DNA of 55,615 nucleotides from an uncultured Prevotellaceae bacterium (GTDB taxonomy: Bacteria > Bacteroidota > Bacteroidia > Bacteroidales > Bacteroidaceae), in assembly GCA_902795605.1 (NCBI GenBank), contig CADBLU010000026.1, positions 1 through 55,615 of the forward strand, written 5' to 3'. Position 1 is the first letter of the stretch. Each line of letters starts with the position of its first letter. Positions 26,346-34,759 of the stretch are shown in pieces. Under the pieces are notes generated by a model. That model did not search any database and was not told the origin of the DNA. It saw only the letters and a program-made list of their open reading frames with translations. Both the position numbers and the translations under genes were made by a program.

Positions 26346-27431
26346 ATGCAAAAGAAGACAGCACTTATCACCGGCATCACCGGACAAGACGGCTCATACC
26401 TGGCCGAACTGCTTATCGACAAAGGATATGAAGTACACGGACTGCTCAGGCGGTCGTCATCGTTCAACACAGGACGAATCGAGCACCTATACCTCGACGA
26501 ATGGGTGCGCGACATGAAGAAAGAGCGCCTCGTCAACCTCCACTGGGCCGACATGACCGACTCGTCGTCGCTCATAAGGATTATCGGAGAGGTGCAGCCC
26601 ACTGAGATCTACAACCTCGCCGCGCAAAGCCATGTCAAGGTGTCGTTCGACGTGCCTGAATACACCGCCGACACCGATGCCGTGGGCGTGCTCAGACTCC
26701 TCGAGGCCGTGCGCATCTGCCGCCTCGAGAGACAGTGCCGCATCTACCAGGCCTCCACGTCAGAGCTCTACGGCAAGGTGCAAGAGGTGCCGCAGCGAGA
26801 GACCACACCCTTCTATCCACGCTCACCCTATGCCGTGGCCAAGCTCTATGGCTACTGGATCATGAAGAACTACCGCGAGAGTTACGGCATGTACTGCTGC
26901 AACGGCATCCTCTTCAACCACGAGAGCGAGCGGAGGGGCGAGAACTTCGTCACACGCAAAATCACACTCGCCGCTGCCCGCATCGCACAGGGATTCCAGG
27001 ACAAGCTCTACCTGGGCAACCTCAATTCACTGCGCGACTGGGGATATGCCAGAGACTACGTGGAGTGCATGTGGCTCATCATGCAGCAGCCGGAGCCCGA
27101 CGATTTCGTCATCGCCACCGGAGAATACCACACCGTCAGGGAATTTGCCACCCTGGCCTTCAAAGAGGTGGGCATCCGACTCGAATGGCGGGGAGAAGGT
27201 GTCAACGAGCAGGGCATCGACACCGCCACAGGGCGCGTGATTGTCGAGGTCGACCCGAAGTATTTCAGGCCGGCAGAGGTCGACCAGCTGCTGGGTGACC
27301 CGACGAAAGCCCGTGAGCTGCTGGGATGGAACCCGCGCAAGACCTCCTTCGAACAGCTCATCAAGATCATGGTGCAGCATGACATGAAATTCGTGCGCAA
27401 ACTCTACCTCAAAACACAACAATCCAAATAA
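26346..27431 (+). CDS. gmd: GDP-mannose 4,6-dehydratase
   Basis: The 361-residue SDR enzyme converts GDP-mannose to GDP-4-keto-6-deoxymannose. The NAD(P)-binding [10 protein letters not shown] is at 9-18; the [13 protein letters not shown] block after it is typical for Gmd; S-T-S-E-L-Y-G and Y-A-V-A-K-L-Y form the catalytic set; N-H-E-S-E-R-R-G contributes to substrate binding. Length equals known Gmd proteins. It sits six bases after manC and seven bases before fcl, the standard order of the GDP-fucose pathway. Confidence 0.97.
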   Translation: MQKKTALITGITGQDGSYLAELLIDKGYEVHGLLRRSSSFNTGRIEHLYLDEWVRDMKKERLVNLHWADMTDSSSLIRIIGEVQPTEIYNLAAQSHVKVSFDVPEYTADTDAVGVLRLLEAVRICRLERQCRIYQASTSELYGKVQEVPQRETTPFYPRSPYAVAKLYGYWIMKNYRESYGMYCCNGILFNHESERRGENFVTRKITLAAARIAQGFQDKLYLGNLNSLRDWGYARDYVECMWLIMQQPEPDDFVIATGEYHTVREFATLAFKEVGIRLEWRGEGVNEQGIDTATGRVIVEVDPKYFRPAEVDQLLGDPTKARELLGWNPRKTSFEQLIKIMVQHDMKFVRKLYLKTQQSK

Positions 27432-27438
27432 CCATACA

Positions 27439-28530
27439 ATGAAACTCGACAAACAAGCAAAGATATATGTCGCGGGACACCGGGGACTGGTGGGGTCCGC
27501 CATCTGGGCCAACCTCAAGCAGCGGGGCTACGACCGCCTCGTGGGACGCACCCACGCCGAGCTCGACCTGCTCGACCCCGTGGCAGTGAAGCAGTTCTTC
27601 GACGAAGAGCAGCCCGACGCCGTGGTGCTCGCCGCCGCTCACGTGGGAGGCATCATGGCCAACCTGCGCTACCGGGCCGACTTCATCTACCAGAACCTGC
27701 AGATTCAGCAGAACGTCATCGGAGAGAGCTTCCGCCACAACGTGAGCAAACTGCTCTTCCTCGGCTCCACATGCATCTACCCCCGCATGGCACCGCAGCC
27801 CATGCACGAGGACGCCCTGCTCACCTCACCCCTCGAATACACCAACGAGCCTTATGCCATCGCGAAAATCGCCGGACTGAAGATGTGCGAGAGTTTCGCC
27901 CTGCAATACGGCTGCAACTATGTGGCCGTGATGCCCACCAACCTCTATGGGCCCAACGACAACTTCCACCTGGAAAACAGCCATGTGCTGCCGGCCATCA
28001 TCCGAAAGACACACCTGGCCAAATGCCTCAACGAGGGACAGTGGGCGGCCGTCAGGCAAGACCTCGACCGCAGACCTGTGGAAGGCGTCGACGGCAGCGC
28101 GTCCGAAGAAGAGATTCTCGGCTGCCTGGCACGCTACGGCATCACCCCCGAGGCCGTCACCCTGTGGGGCACCGGTTCTCCGCTGCGCGAATTCCTGTGG
28201 AGCGAGGATATGGCCGATGCCAGCGTGCACGTGCTGCTCAATGTCGACTTCGCCGACACCTATCCTGCCAGAGCCACCGAGATACGCAACTGCCACATCA
28301 ACGTGGGCACCGGCATCGAGCTCCCCATCCGCCAACTCGCCGAGAAGGTCATCGCCGAGGTGGGATTCAAGGGCGAACTGCGATGGGACGCCACCAAGCC
28401 CGACGGCACCCCGCGCAAGCTCATCGACGTGAGCAAGCTCCACCAGTTGGGCTGGCACCACCGCGTAGACATCGACGAGGGCATCCACCGCCTCTACACC
28501 TGGTATTGCAATCATCTCCAAAAATCCTAA
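27439..28530 (+). CDS. fcl: GDP-L-fucose synthase
   Basis: The 363-residue SDR epimerase/reductase completes GDP-L-fucose synthesis. Visible motifs are G-H-R-G-L-V-G-S-A-I (NADPH binding), A-A-A-H-V-G-G-I, L-G-S-T-C-I-Y-P and Y-A-I-A-K-I-A-G. It is about 40 residues longer than the enterobacterial enzyme because of an insertion around residues 200-235, a form I recall from Bacteroidetes. The donor made here is used by the GT11 enzyme at 20303. It is followed by a 107-base gap filled with a short tandem repeat. Confidence 0.97.
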   Translation: MKLDKQAKIYVAGHRGLVGSAIWANLKQRGYDRLVGRTHAELDLLDPVAVKQFFDEEQPDAVVLAAAHVGGIMANLRYRADFIYQNLQIQQNVIGESFRHNVSKLLFLGSTCIYPRMAPQPMHEDALLTSPLEYTNEPYAIAKIAGLKMCESFALQYGCNYVAVMPTNLYGPNDNFHLENSHVLPAIIRKTHLAKCLNEGQWAAVRQDLDRRPVEGVDGSASEEEILGCLARYGITPEAVTLWGTGSPLREFLWSEDMADASVHVLLNVDFADTYPARATEIRNCHINVGTGIELPIRQLAEKVIAEVGFKGELRWDATKPDGTPRKLIDVSKLHQLGWHHRVDIDEGIHRLYTWYCNHLQKS

Positions 28531-28541
28531 TCATCAAGGAA

Positions 28542-28622
28542 ATCTAGAATATCTAGAATATCTAGGAAAACTAGGAAAACTAGAAAAACTAGGAATACTA
28601 GAAAAACTAGGAAAACTAGAAA
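28542..28622 (+). repeat. Nine tandem copies of a 9-base unit (consensus AACTAGRAA)
   Basis: Units run without a break: ATCTAGAAT twice, ATCTAGGAA, then AACTAGGAA, AACTAGAAA, AACTAGGAA, TACTAGAAA, AACTAGGAA and AACTAGAAA, followed by an A-run. Every unit has CTAG at the same place; the other bases vary in a semi-alternating way. The array fills almost the whole gap between fcl and the PP-loop gene and ends 15 bases before the ATG at 28638. It lies outside coding sequence, so copy changes would alter spacing rather than frame. Confidence 0.9.
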
Positions 28623-28637
28623 AAAAAGCACTCATCC

Positions 28638-29402
28638 ATGAGAAGAACCGTCAATATCCTTTGGACAGGAGGGCTCGACAGCACCTTCAGAGTCGCTGAA
28701 CTGTCGAGACTTGACGTTATCGTACAGCCCTATTATATCATCGATCCTGACAGGCCATCTTCGGGCAAAGAAATGGAGGCCATCCACAATATCACGGAAA
28801 CTATCCGAAAGGACCCTGCCACGGTGTGCGAATTGAAAGACCTCATCCTCGTCGAACGTGACCAAATCACGCCCGATGCAGCCATCACGGCAGCCTATCA
28901 GGTGCTGAGGGAAAAATATTCGTTGGGCAGCCAATACGACTGGTTGGCCAGGTTTGCCCATTCACACCAACTGATCCTTGAGATTGGGTTAGAGAAAAGT
29001 CCCACGGGAAAGGCTTTCAATACCCTTGACGGAGAATGCACGCTTATAGAGGAAAACAAAGATGGTGTCTGGGAGTTGCTCGTCGACCAGTCGCAGTCAT
29101 CAAAGGAAGCCAATATTATCTTCGGACAGCTCCGCTTCCCTAAGGTCCTCTGGGACACCGATAAAGTGGCTGAGGTAAAGAAGATGCGTGAGATGGGATT
29201 GGAAAAGATTGTCAAGATGACCTGGTTCTGTCATCGTCCTGTCATGGGGATGACGTGCGGCCATTGCAATCCTTGCCGCGACGCTCTCAATGAAGGCATG
29301 GAATGGCGTGTCTCGAAGACTGGCTACGCCCTCGGGGCACTCAGGCGCTACACCTACGACCCTGTCTGCACCCTCCTCCACCACCTACACCTGAAGAAAT
29401 AA
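28638..29402 (+). CDS. QueC-like PP-loop ATPase with zinc-type cysteine cluster
   Basis: The 254-residue protein starts with N-I-L-W-T-G-G-L-D-S-T, the PP-loop (S-G-G-x-D-S-type) that adenylates substrates in N-type ATP pyrophosphatases. Near the C-terminus W-F-C-H-R-P-V-M-G-M-T-C-G-H-C-N-P-C-R-D-A-L gives four cysteines in the spacing of the QueC zinc site (C...CxxCxxC); the two parts lie about 190 residues apart. QueC converts carboxy-deazaguanine to its nitrile by adenylation and ammonia addition. No queD/queE/queF genes are near, and the locus makes polysaccharide, so it may amidate or nitrilate something else. It comes after the 9-base repeat array and 25 bases before the MurF-like gene. 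Confidence 0.8.
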   Translation: MRRTVNILWTGGLDSTFRVAELSRLDVIVQPYYIIDPDRPSSGKEMEAIHNITETIRKDPATVCELKDLILVERDQITPDAAITAAYQVLREKYSLGSQYDWLARFAHSHQLILEIGLEKSPTGKAFNTLDGECTLIEENKDGVWELLVDQSQSSKEANIIFGQLRFPKVLWDTDKVAEVKKMREMGLEKIVKMTWFCHRPVMGMTCGHCNPCRDALNEGMEWRVSKTGYALGALRRYTYDPVCTLLHHLHLKK

Positions 29403-29427
29403 GAGCTCTCTTCTATACACCACACTC

Positions 29428-30978
29428 ATGCCCAGCATCGATCCCAAAGAACTTGAAGCCCTTGAAAGGCGGTTGCCACTGAAGAACCTCCGCCATCAGT
29501 TCTACCACTGTCTCAAGACTTTCCGCGACCGCCGCTTCGTCCGCACCCTCGGCCAACTCTGCGAGTATGCCGAGCTCGACACCGCCAACTTCACACCGGC
29601 GGTGAAGCGGCACCTCCAACGGCGGGTGTCGGAGGTGTGCACCGTGCAGCAGACCTTCGTCAAAGGCAGTGTCGTCGTGGAGATGTACGACGACACCGAC
29701 GACAATATGAGGTGGGCCGTGAAAAACGGAGCCATCGCCGTAGTCACCACACGGCAGATCGACCAGTTGCCATGCATCGTCGTCGAGTTTCCGCCACAGG
29801 TGTATGCCCTGATGTGCCGCTACTTCCGCGACCTGCGTGAGGTGTCTGTCACCGCCGTGACGGGCAGCATCGGGAAGACCACCGTCAAGCGTATGGTCAA
29901 TGCCGTATACTCAGCGCAGACCCCCACCTTCTGCAACACCATCAACTACAACACCCTCTACCAGGTGGGCTATTTCGTGCAGCATATCCCCGCCCACATG
30001 CCCCTCATGGTGCAGGAAGTGAGCGAGGGCACACCCCGATATACCAGTATGATGTCGCTGGTGCTCAGACCGCGCGTCGCCATCATCACCAAGACCGACA
30101 TCTCACATTTTGAGTTTTTCGAGAGCGAGGAGGCCATCGTCGGCGAGATCTGCGACGTCTGCCGCTACATGCCGTCCGACGGAGTGGTCATCGTCAACAA
30201 AGACGAGTTCAAGGCCTACGACCTGCTCGGCGGGAGACGTGTGGTCACTGTCTCGATGACCGACAACGACGCCGACTTCTTCGCCCAAGACATCAAGACC
30301 ACGCCGCAAGGCCTGGCATTCAAGGTATGCGAAAAGGGCAGCGGCCAGTCCTATGCCGTCGCCCTCCACAACATCTTTGCTCCCCACAACGTGCTCAACG
30401 CCCTCTATGCCTTCGCCGCAGGCGTCGAGGAGAAGATCGGTTACGACCACATCATCAGTGGCCTGCAGTCGTTCACCATGCTCGGCATGAGACAGAATAT
30501 CATCACCACGCCCGACGGCATCACCGTCTACGCCGACTGCTACAATGCCGTGCCCAACTCTATCAAGACGGCCATCGAGGGCGCCATGCTCGTGCCAGTC
30601 ACAGGAAAGAAGGTGGTGGTGCTCGGCGACATCGCCGAACTGGGCGATCGCACATCGTCGTCGCACGATGAGATTATCGCCATGGCCGACGCGGCAGACT
30701 TCGACACCGTCGTCCTCTTCGGGGAGAAACTGAGAGAGGCGGCTGCCAGGCATCCTTTCCGGCAAGGGCTGGAAGTGAAGGCCTGCGACAGCCATCAAGA
30801 GATAGCCACACTGCTGGGCGACCTCTTGCGCAAGGGCGACCTCCTGCTGCTCAAGGGCAGCCACTCCGCCCATCTCGAGAAGGTCATCAAGTTGCTGTGG
30901 CCAGCCACCTTCGACCAGATGGTGCACGACGAGAACGACCCCTATGAGCGCTGGAACAAGATGGTGATACGCTCGTGA
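29428..30978 (+). CDS. MurF-like Mur ligase family protein
   Basis: The 516-residue protein has an extra N-terminal region of about 70 residues, then a MurF-like N-domain. The P-loop T-G-S-I-G-K-T-T is at 145-152, followed by N-T-I-N-Y-N-T and a central domain with T-K-T-D-I-S-H-F. H-N-V-L-N-A-L-Y-A-F precedes the C-terminal ligase domain, which has D-C-Y-N-A-V-P-N-S and V-L-G-D-I-A-E-L-G. These are the MurF features (UDP-MurNAc-tripeptide + D-Ala-D-Ala). A polysaccharide-locus copy is unlikely to be the housekeeping enzyme, which normally lies in the dcw cluster. It probably makes an ATP-driven amide bond in the local pathway. Its stop is five bases from the stop of the opposite gene. Confidence 0.85.
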   Translation: MPSIDPKELEALERRLPLKNLRHQFYHCLKTFRDRRFVRTLGQLCEYAELDTANFTPAVKRHLQRRVSEVCTVQQTFVKGSVVVEMYDDTDDNMRWAVKNGAIAVVTTRQIDQLPCIVVEFPPQVYALMCRYFRDLREVSVTAVTGSIGKTTVKRMVNAVYSAQTPTFCNTINYNTLYQVGYFVQHIPAHMPLMVQEVSEGTPRYTSMMSLVLRPRVAIITKTDISHFEFFESEEAIVGEICDVCRYMPSDGVVIVNKDEFKAYDLLGGRRVVTVSMTDNDADFFAQDIKTTPQGLAFKVCEKGSGQSYAVALHNIFAPHNVLNALYAFAAGVEEKIGYDHIISGLQSFTMLGMRQNIITTPDGITVYADCYNAVPNSIKTAIEGAMLVPVTGKKVVVLGDIAELGDRTSSSHDEIIAMADAADFDTVVLFGEKLREAAARHPFRQGLEVKACDSHQEIATLLGDLLRKGDLLLLKGSHSAHLEKVIKLLWPATFDQMVHDENDPYERWNKMVIRS

Positions 30979-30982
30979 GCAC

Positions 30983-32566
30983 TCACTTGCCGGCGAAGAC
31001 GCTGTGACGCTCCACCTCGTCGCTGCCGGCAAACTTCCATCCGGCCAACTGCATGAGTGAGGCGAGGAACGACGTGGTGCAGAACTCCCTGTCGACAGCC
31101 CCCTCCACCATCGCCACATGCTCAGGAAAAGCATCCTTATAGCTGTCGGAGAGATAGACGAAGAAAGGAATAGGCAGGCAAGCCTCCACCGAACGGGGAT
31201 TCGCCTCGCGGGCATGACCGCAGTAGGTGGGGTCGGAGTCATAGAGGTCGAGACCATGGTCGGGGAAATAGAAGGCCAGCACCCGTTCATCCTTATAGAG
31301 GTCGAACAAGGCCGACACCACATGGTCGTTGTAGAGCGTGGCATTGTCATATTCCGCCATCTTCGCGCGCTGCTCCTCGGGCAACCCGGCATAGTCGGAC
31401 GCCTTGAAACGGTCCCACCCACTGGGATAGCGCATCGCAAACGACTCATGCTGCCCCATCAGATTGATGATGGTCAGCGAGGGACCGGAGCCGCGACTCT
31501 TCCACTCCTCAGCCACGGGCAGCACCACCTCGTCGTAATTGCCGCCGCGCTTCAGCGCCACATCGGCAAACCACACTGAGTCGCTGAGGGCCGCATAGGC
31601 CGCCTGCACATTGTCGTGCATGCCATGACTGTTCTGGTTGGATATCCAGCGGATGTCATAGAACTGGCCGAACACGTCGAAGAGCGTCTCACGCTCATAC
31701 CACTTGCCCTTCTGGTCGTTGCCGTCGTAAAGACTGAAAAGGTGCATGAAAGCTAAATGGGTGAAAGGCGCGGGAGCCACACAGCGGGAGAAAGCATAGA
31801 CATTGCCCTCCTCCGCCATCCGCTCCAGTTCGGGATTGGTCTTGTGCTCATAGCCGTAGACCGATGAATGCGACTTCGAGAACGACTCGCCGACGATGAC
31901 GACAATCCGGTCGGGATGCCTGTCGGTGAGAGCCACCACAGAGGCATCGTGACGGTAGTCGGCCAACTTGCCCACGGGCTGATAGGAACGGGCGATGACC
32001 ACATATTTCAATGGAATGATGCGCGAGCAGAATTTGCGGAGTTCACGCTGTGGCACGCAGCAGCTCAGCATCACCAATGCCATATAGGCCACCACGCCCC
32101 AACGGGCCGTGCGCCCTCCCTGCGCCGCCTGCCTCTTGCCCTTGGCATAGAAGAGCCACAGCACCGCCACAGAGGCCGCGAGGATGAGCATCTTCCACCA
32201 CGGGAAGTAGAACGTGAAGAACTCTTTCGCCTCCTCGCTGTTGGTGCCCATCACCATCGAGAAAGTATCGATGTTCACCGACTGCCCGTTGGTGAGGAAA
32301 CACGCCAGACTGAGGGCAAAGTCGATGAGGGCGAAAGCGAAAAACGAATGATAGGCCCACCGTTTCCACCTGCCCAGGAAGAGGGCGATGAAGAAAAACA
32401 CGCCGACCTCGAAGAAAGTGTCGGCCAGCACATTCACCATACTCTCATAGAACCGGAAGCGCCAAAACACGAGGCTCTGCGGCAACGCCAGGGCCACAAA
32501 CAGCGCCAGCAGGCGCAGGCCATAGGCACGGAAATCGGCCGCCATACGGGATATCAGATTTCTCAT
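30983..32566 (-). CDS. Phosphoethanolamine transferase (sulfatase superfamily)
   Basis: The 527-residue protein starts at the ATG at 32566. The frame is open to 32587, but that codon is a TTG lying inside the promoter -7 box, so the shorter form is chosen. Four or five N-terminal membrane helices (about 15-180) are followed by a periplasmic alkaline-phosphatase-like domain. It begins I-V-V-I-V-G-E-S-F-S-K-S-H, with Ser228 where many EptA-type enzymes have the nucleophilic threonine. The metal-binding F-P-D-H-G block lies near 430. Such enzymes move phosphoethanolamine from phosphatidylethanolamine to lipid A or glycans. It is transcribed against its neighbours from its own promoter. Confidence 0.88.
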   Translation of the reverse strand: MRNLISRMAADFRAYGLRLLALFVALALPQSLVFWRFRFYESMVNVLADTFFEVGVFFFIALFLGRWKRWAYHSFFAFALIDFALSLACFLTNGQSVNIDTFSMVMGTNSEEAKEFFTFYFPWWKMLILAASVAVLWLFYAKGKRQAAQGGRTARWGVVAYMALVMLSCCVPQRELRKFCSRIIPLKYVVIARSYQPVGKLADYRHDASVVALTDRHPDRIVVIVGESFSKSHSSVYGYEHKTNPELERMAEEGNVYAFSRCVAPAPFTHLAFMHLFSLYDGNDQKGKWYERETLFDVFGQFYDIRWISNQNSHGMHDNVQAAYAALSDSVWFADVALKRGGNYDEVVLPVAEEWKSRGSGPSLTIINLMGQHESFAMRYPSGWDRFKASDYAGLPEEQRAKMAEYDNATLYNDHVVSALFDLYKDERVLAFYFPDHGLDLYDSDPTYCGHAREANPRSVEACLPIPFFVYLSDSYKDAFPEHVAMVEGAVDREFCTTSFLASLMQLAGWKFAGSDEVERHSVFAGK

Positions 32567-32584
32567 CTCTTGCAAAATATGGCG

Positions 32585-32616
32585 CAAAATTAATCAAAAT
32601 CCATCTTCCTGCCAAA
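32585..32616 (-). promoter_or_regulatory. Promoter for the phosphoethanolamine transferase
   Basis: On the minus strand TTTG (32616-32613), 20 bases, then TAATTTTG (32592-32585), close to the Bacteroidetes consensus. The start of transcription would fall about 12 bases before the ATG at 32566, giving a very short leader and ruling out the TTG codon at 32587 as start. Confidence 0.65.
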
Positions 32617-32680
32617 CGATTCACCGATTTATACTGCACAGGCCACCGCACCGGTTCATCACTACATCACAGACCCACCC

Positions 32681-34357
32681 ATGACAACATCCGTCAGCAC
32701 CAAAGTCACAGGCAAGGGTATCTTCTCCGACCCCGACAGAAGATACGCTGTGGCACTGTTGTTGCTCTATCTGTGGATGGCCCTCGGCATCTTCCCCCTC
32801 TACAATGCCTTCGAAGGCGACTCCATGCGCATCGCCGCAGGTGCCGCCACCCTCAGCCACCAGGGATTCAGCATCCCGCCACTGCTGTCCTACCAATATG
32901 GCATGCAGCCGGCCATCATCTATGTCATCGCCTTCATACACAGATGTTTTCCGGCCATGAGCACCTATGCCATCTACTCGCTGCTCTCGGCACTGGCGGC
33001 ACTCGCGCTCATCCCCCTCTGCGTGGAGCTTATCCACCGTCTCGCACGCGTGGGACGCGACGTGGCACTGCTTGCCGTCGCGCTGCTGCCCGAGTCGTAT
33101 GCCATCGCCACCTATCCCAACTCGGCCATCTTCGCCGAGGTGATGGCGCTGGCGGCATTCCTCGCCATCGCCAAGGGCGCACGCTGGTGGTGCTACCTGC
33201 CCTGGCTGTGCGTGGCACCGCTCTTCAGGATCGACATCATCATTGTCTACCCGGTCGTCCTCTTCCTTTTCAGGCAGCAGCCGCAGACGTGGCGCCGCAG
33301 CCTGCTCATGTCGGTGCTCACCGGCGTGGCCGTGCTCTTCTTCATCGTCGGCTCCTACTGGCTGCTGCAGGCCAACCCGTTCACCGTGCTGTCGAGGGTA
33401 GACAACGCGACGAGCAGTTCGGGCGACACCGTGCTGCTCATCCTCTCGATATACACCTTCTACAATGTGGTCAACCTGCTGTTAGCACCCGCAGGGGCAT
33501 GGCTCATAGCAAAGCGGCGTGACTACACGCTCCTGCTGACCGCCCTCGTGCCCACGCTCCTCATCCACTACATGTACCGCAACAACAGCTTCGCCGCCAA
33601 GCATTTCCTCTATATCCTGCCGTTCATCGCCCTGATGACAAGCCAGGCCCTCAGCGCCCTCATCTGTGCCCGCCGGCGCAGGAGATGGCTCGTGACGGCA
33701 CTGGCTGTGCTCCTCGCGCTCTATTATGTCGTGTCCATCCGTTTCGACATCCCCGGCAAGCCCTGGCGCAACGCACCCACCTCTTTCTCGCAGCAAGCCC
33801 TGCATATCCCCTTAGCAGAGGAGAACTCCACCCCCTACCATCTCAGGCTCGGCATCGGAGGCGGCATCGGAGTGGCTACCGCCGACGAACTCATGCTGCT
33901 CTCGGGCGGACTGTTCTACACCGACTATCTGCACCGGGTGAAGAGCCGCGACGCGGCACACGCGAGCGCCATCCACGACTTCTTCAGTCAGACGGGGGAG
34001 AAAGACTTTGCCCTCGTCACGGTCAACTGGAGCGACATCTTCCTCTATCCCGCCATGCTGCTCGACGAAGGCTACCAATACCGCCAGACGGCGAAGAAAT
34101 CGTTTGAGCTGCGCAAAGACGACCGCACCATCAGGGTCTATTGCCTGGAGACCGACCACGACGAGGACCGCATCCTGCGCATCGTGAAGGCGGTGAAGGA
34201 AAAAGAAGAGAACAAAGACTGCCCCATATATATCTGCTCACTCGCCGACTCCTACCTGCACACCCTGCAGCAGCTCTGCGGCAAGCGCCTGTGCAGTGAG
34301 ATGACTCATGGAGTCTACAAGATGAGCGACATTCCAACCGAAACGACCAACCAATGA
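32681..34357 (+). CDS. GT-C type membrane glycosyltransferase (GT39/ArnT-like)
   Basis: The 558-residue protein has about eleven hydrophobic segments over the first 360 residues and a soluble C-terminal part. The first extracytoplasmic loop holds Y-N-A-F-E-G-D-S-M-R, an acidic pair in the place of the catalytic Asp/Glu of GT-C enzymes. These use polyprenyl-phosphate sugars to glycosylate acceptors outside the inner membrane. The next two genes encode a GtrA-like flippase and a polyprenyl-phosphate sugar synthase, so it is the natural last step of that trio, adding a side branch to the polymer or another surface glycan. Specificity is unknown. It is divergent from the phosphoethanolamine transferase. 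Confidence 0.75.
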   Translation: MTTSVSTKVTGKGIFSDPDRRYAVALLLLYLWMALGIFPLYNAFEGDSMRIAAGAATLSHQGFSIPPLLSYQYGMQPAIIYVIAFIHRCFPAMSTYAIYSLLSALAALALIPLCVELIHRLARVGRDVALLAVALLPESYAIATYPNSAIFAEVMALAAFLAIAKGARWWCYLPWLCVAPLFRIDIIIVYPVVLFLFRQQPQTWRRSLLMSVLTGVAVLFFIVGSYWLLQANPFTVLSRVDNATSSSGDTVLLILSIYTFYNVVNLLLAPAGAWLIAKRRDYTLLLTALVPTLLIHYMYRNNSFAAKHFLYILPFIALMTSQALSALICARRRRRWLVTALAVLLALYYVVSIRFDIPGKPWRNAPTSFSQQALHIPLAEENSTPYHLRLGIGGGIGVATADELMLLSGGLFYTDYLHRVKSRDAAHASAIHDFFSQTGEKDFALVTVNWSDIFLYPAMLLDEGYQYRQTAKKSFELRKDDRTIRVYCLETDHDEDRILRIVKAVKEKEENKDCPIYICSLADSYLHTLQQLCGKRLCSEMTHGVYKMSDIPTETTNQ

Positions 34358-34361
34358 GACG

Positions 34362-34757
34362 ATGACTTCTATAAGACAATTCCTGCTGAAGTTCCGCGAA
34401 CTATTCCTCTACGGCATCATCGGAGGCTTCTGCGCCGCACTCGACTATGTCATCTACACCCTGCTCGGGCATGTGATGCCCTATCTCGCCGCCAATGTCA
34501 TCAGTGTGCACTGCGGCATCTTCACCAGTTTCTTCCTCAACAGGCAGTTCAACTTCAAGGTGAAAGACCGCACAAGCCACCGGTTCAAGATTTTCTATCT
34601 CGTGGGACTGACCGGACTGGGAGTCAGCGAAGTGCTCATCTACCTGCTCTCCGAGCAGATGGGCATGTCGTATCAGTACTCCAAGATCATCACCATCTTC
34701 GTCACCGCACTCCTGCAATTTCTACTCAACAAGTTTATCACCTTTAAGAAAACCTAA
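34362..34757 (+). CDS. GtrA-like flippase
   Basis: The 131-residue protein has four membrane helices, the size and layout of the GtrA family (PF04138). G-x-x-x-A-A-x-D-Y near residue 28 and a helix-end motif F-F-L-N-R-Q-F-N-F-K, with L-L-N-K-F-I-T-F at the C-terminus, are typical family landmarks. GtrA proteins are proposed to flip undecaprenyl-phosphate-linked sugars. It is four bases after the GT-C gene and two bases before the GT2 gene. Confidence 0.9.
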   Translation: MTSIRQFLLKFRELFLYGIIGGFCAALDYVIYTLLGHVMPYLAANVISVHCGIFTSFFLNRQFNFKVKDRTSHRFKIFYLVGLTGLGVSEVLIYLLSEQMGMSYQYSKIITIFVTALLQFLLNKFITFKKT

Positions 34758-34759
34758 AT

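Noticed and set aside
32567-32587. Longer start of the phosphoethanolamine transferase at 32587
   Set aside because: It is a TTG inside the -7 promoter box, so it would not be in the transcript.
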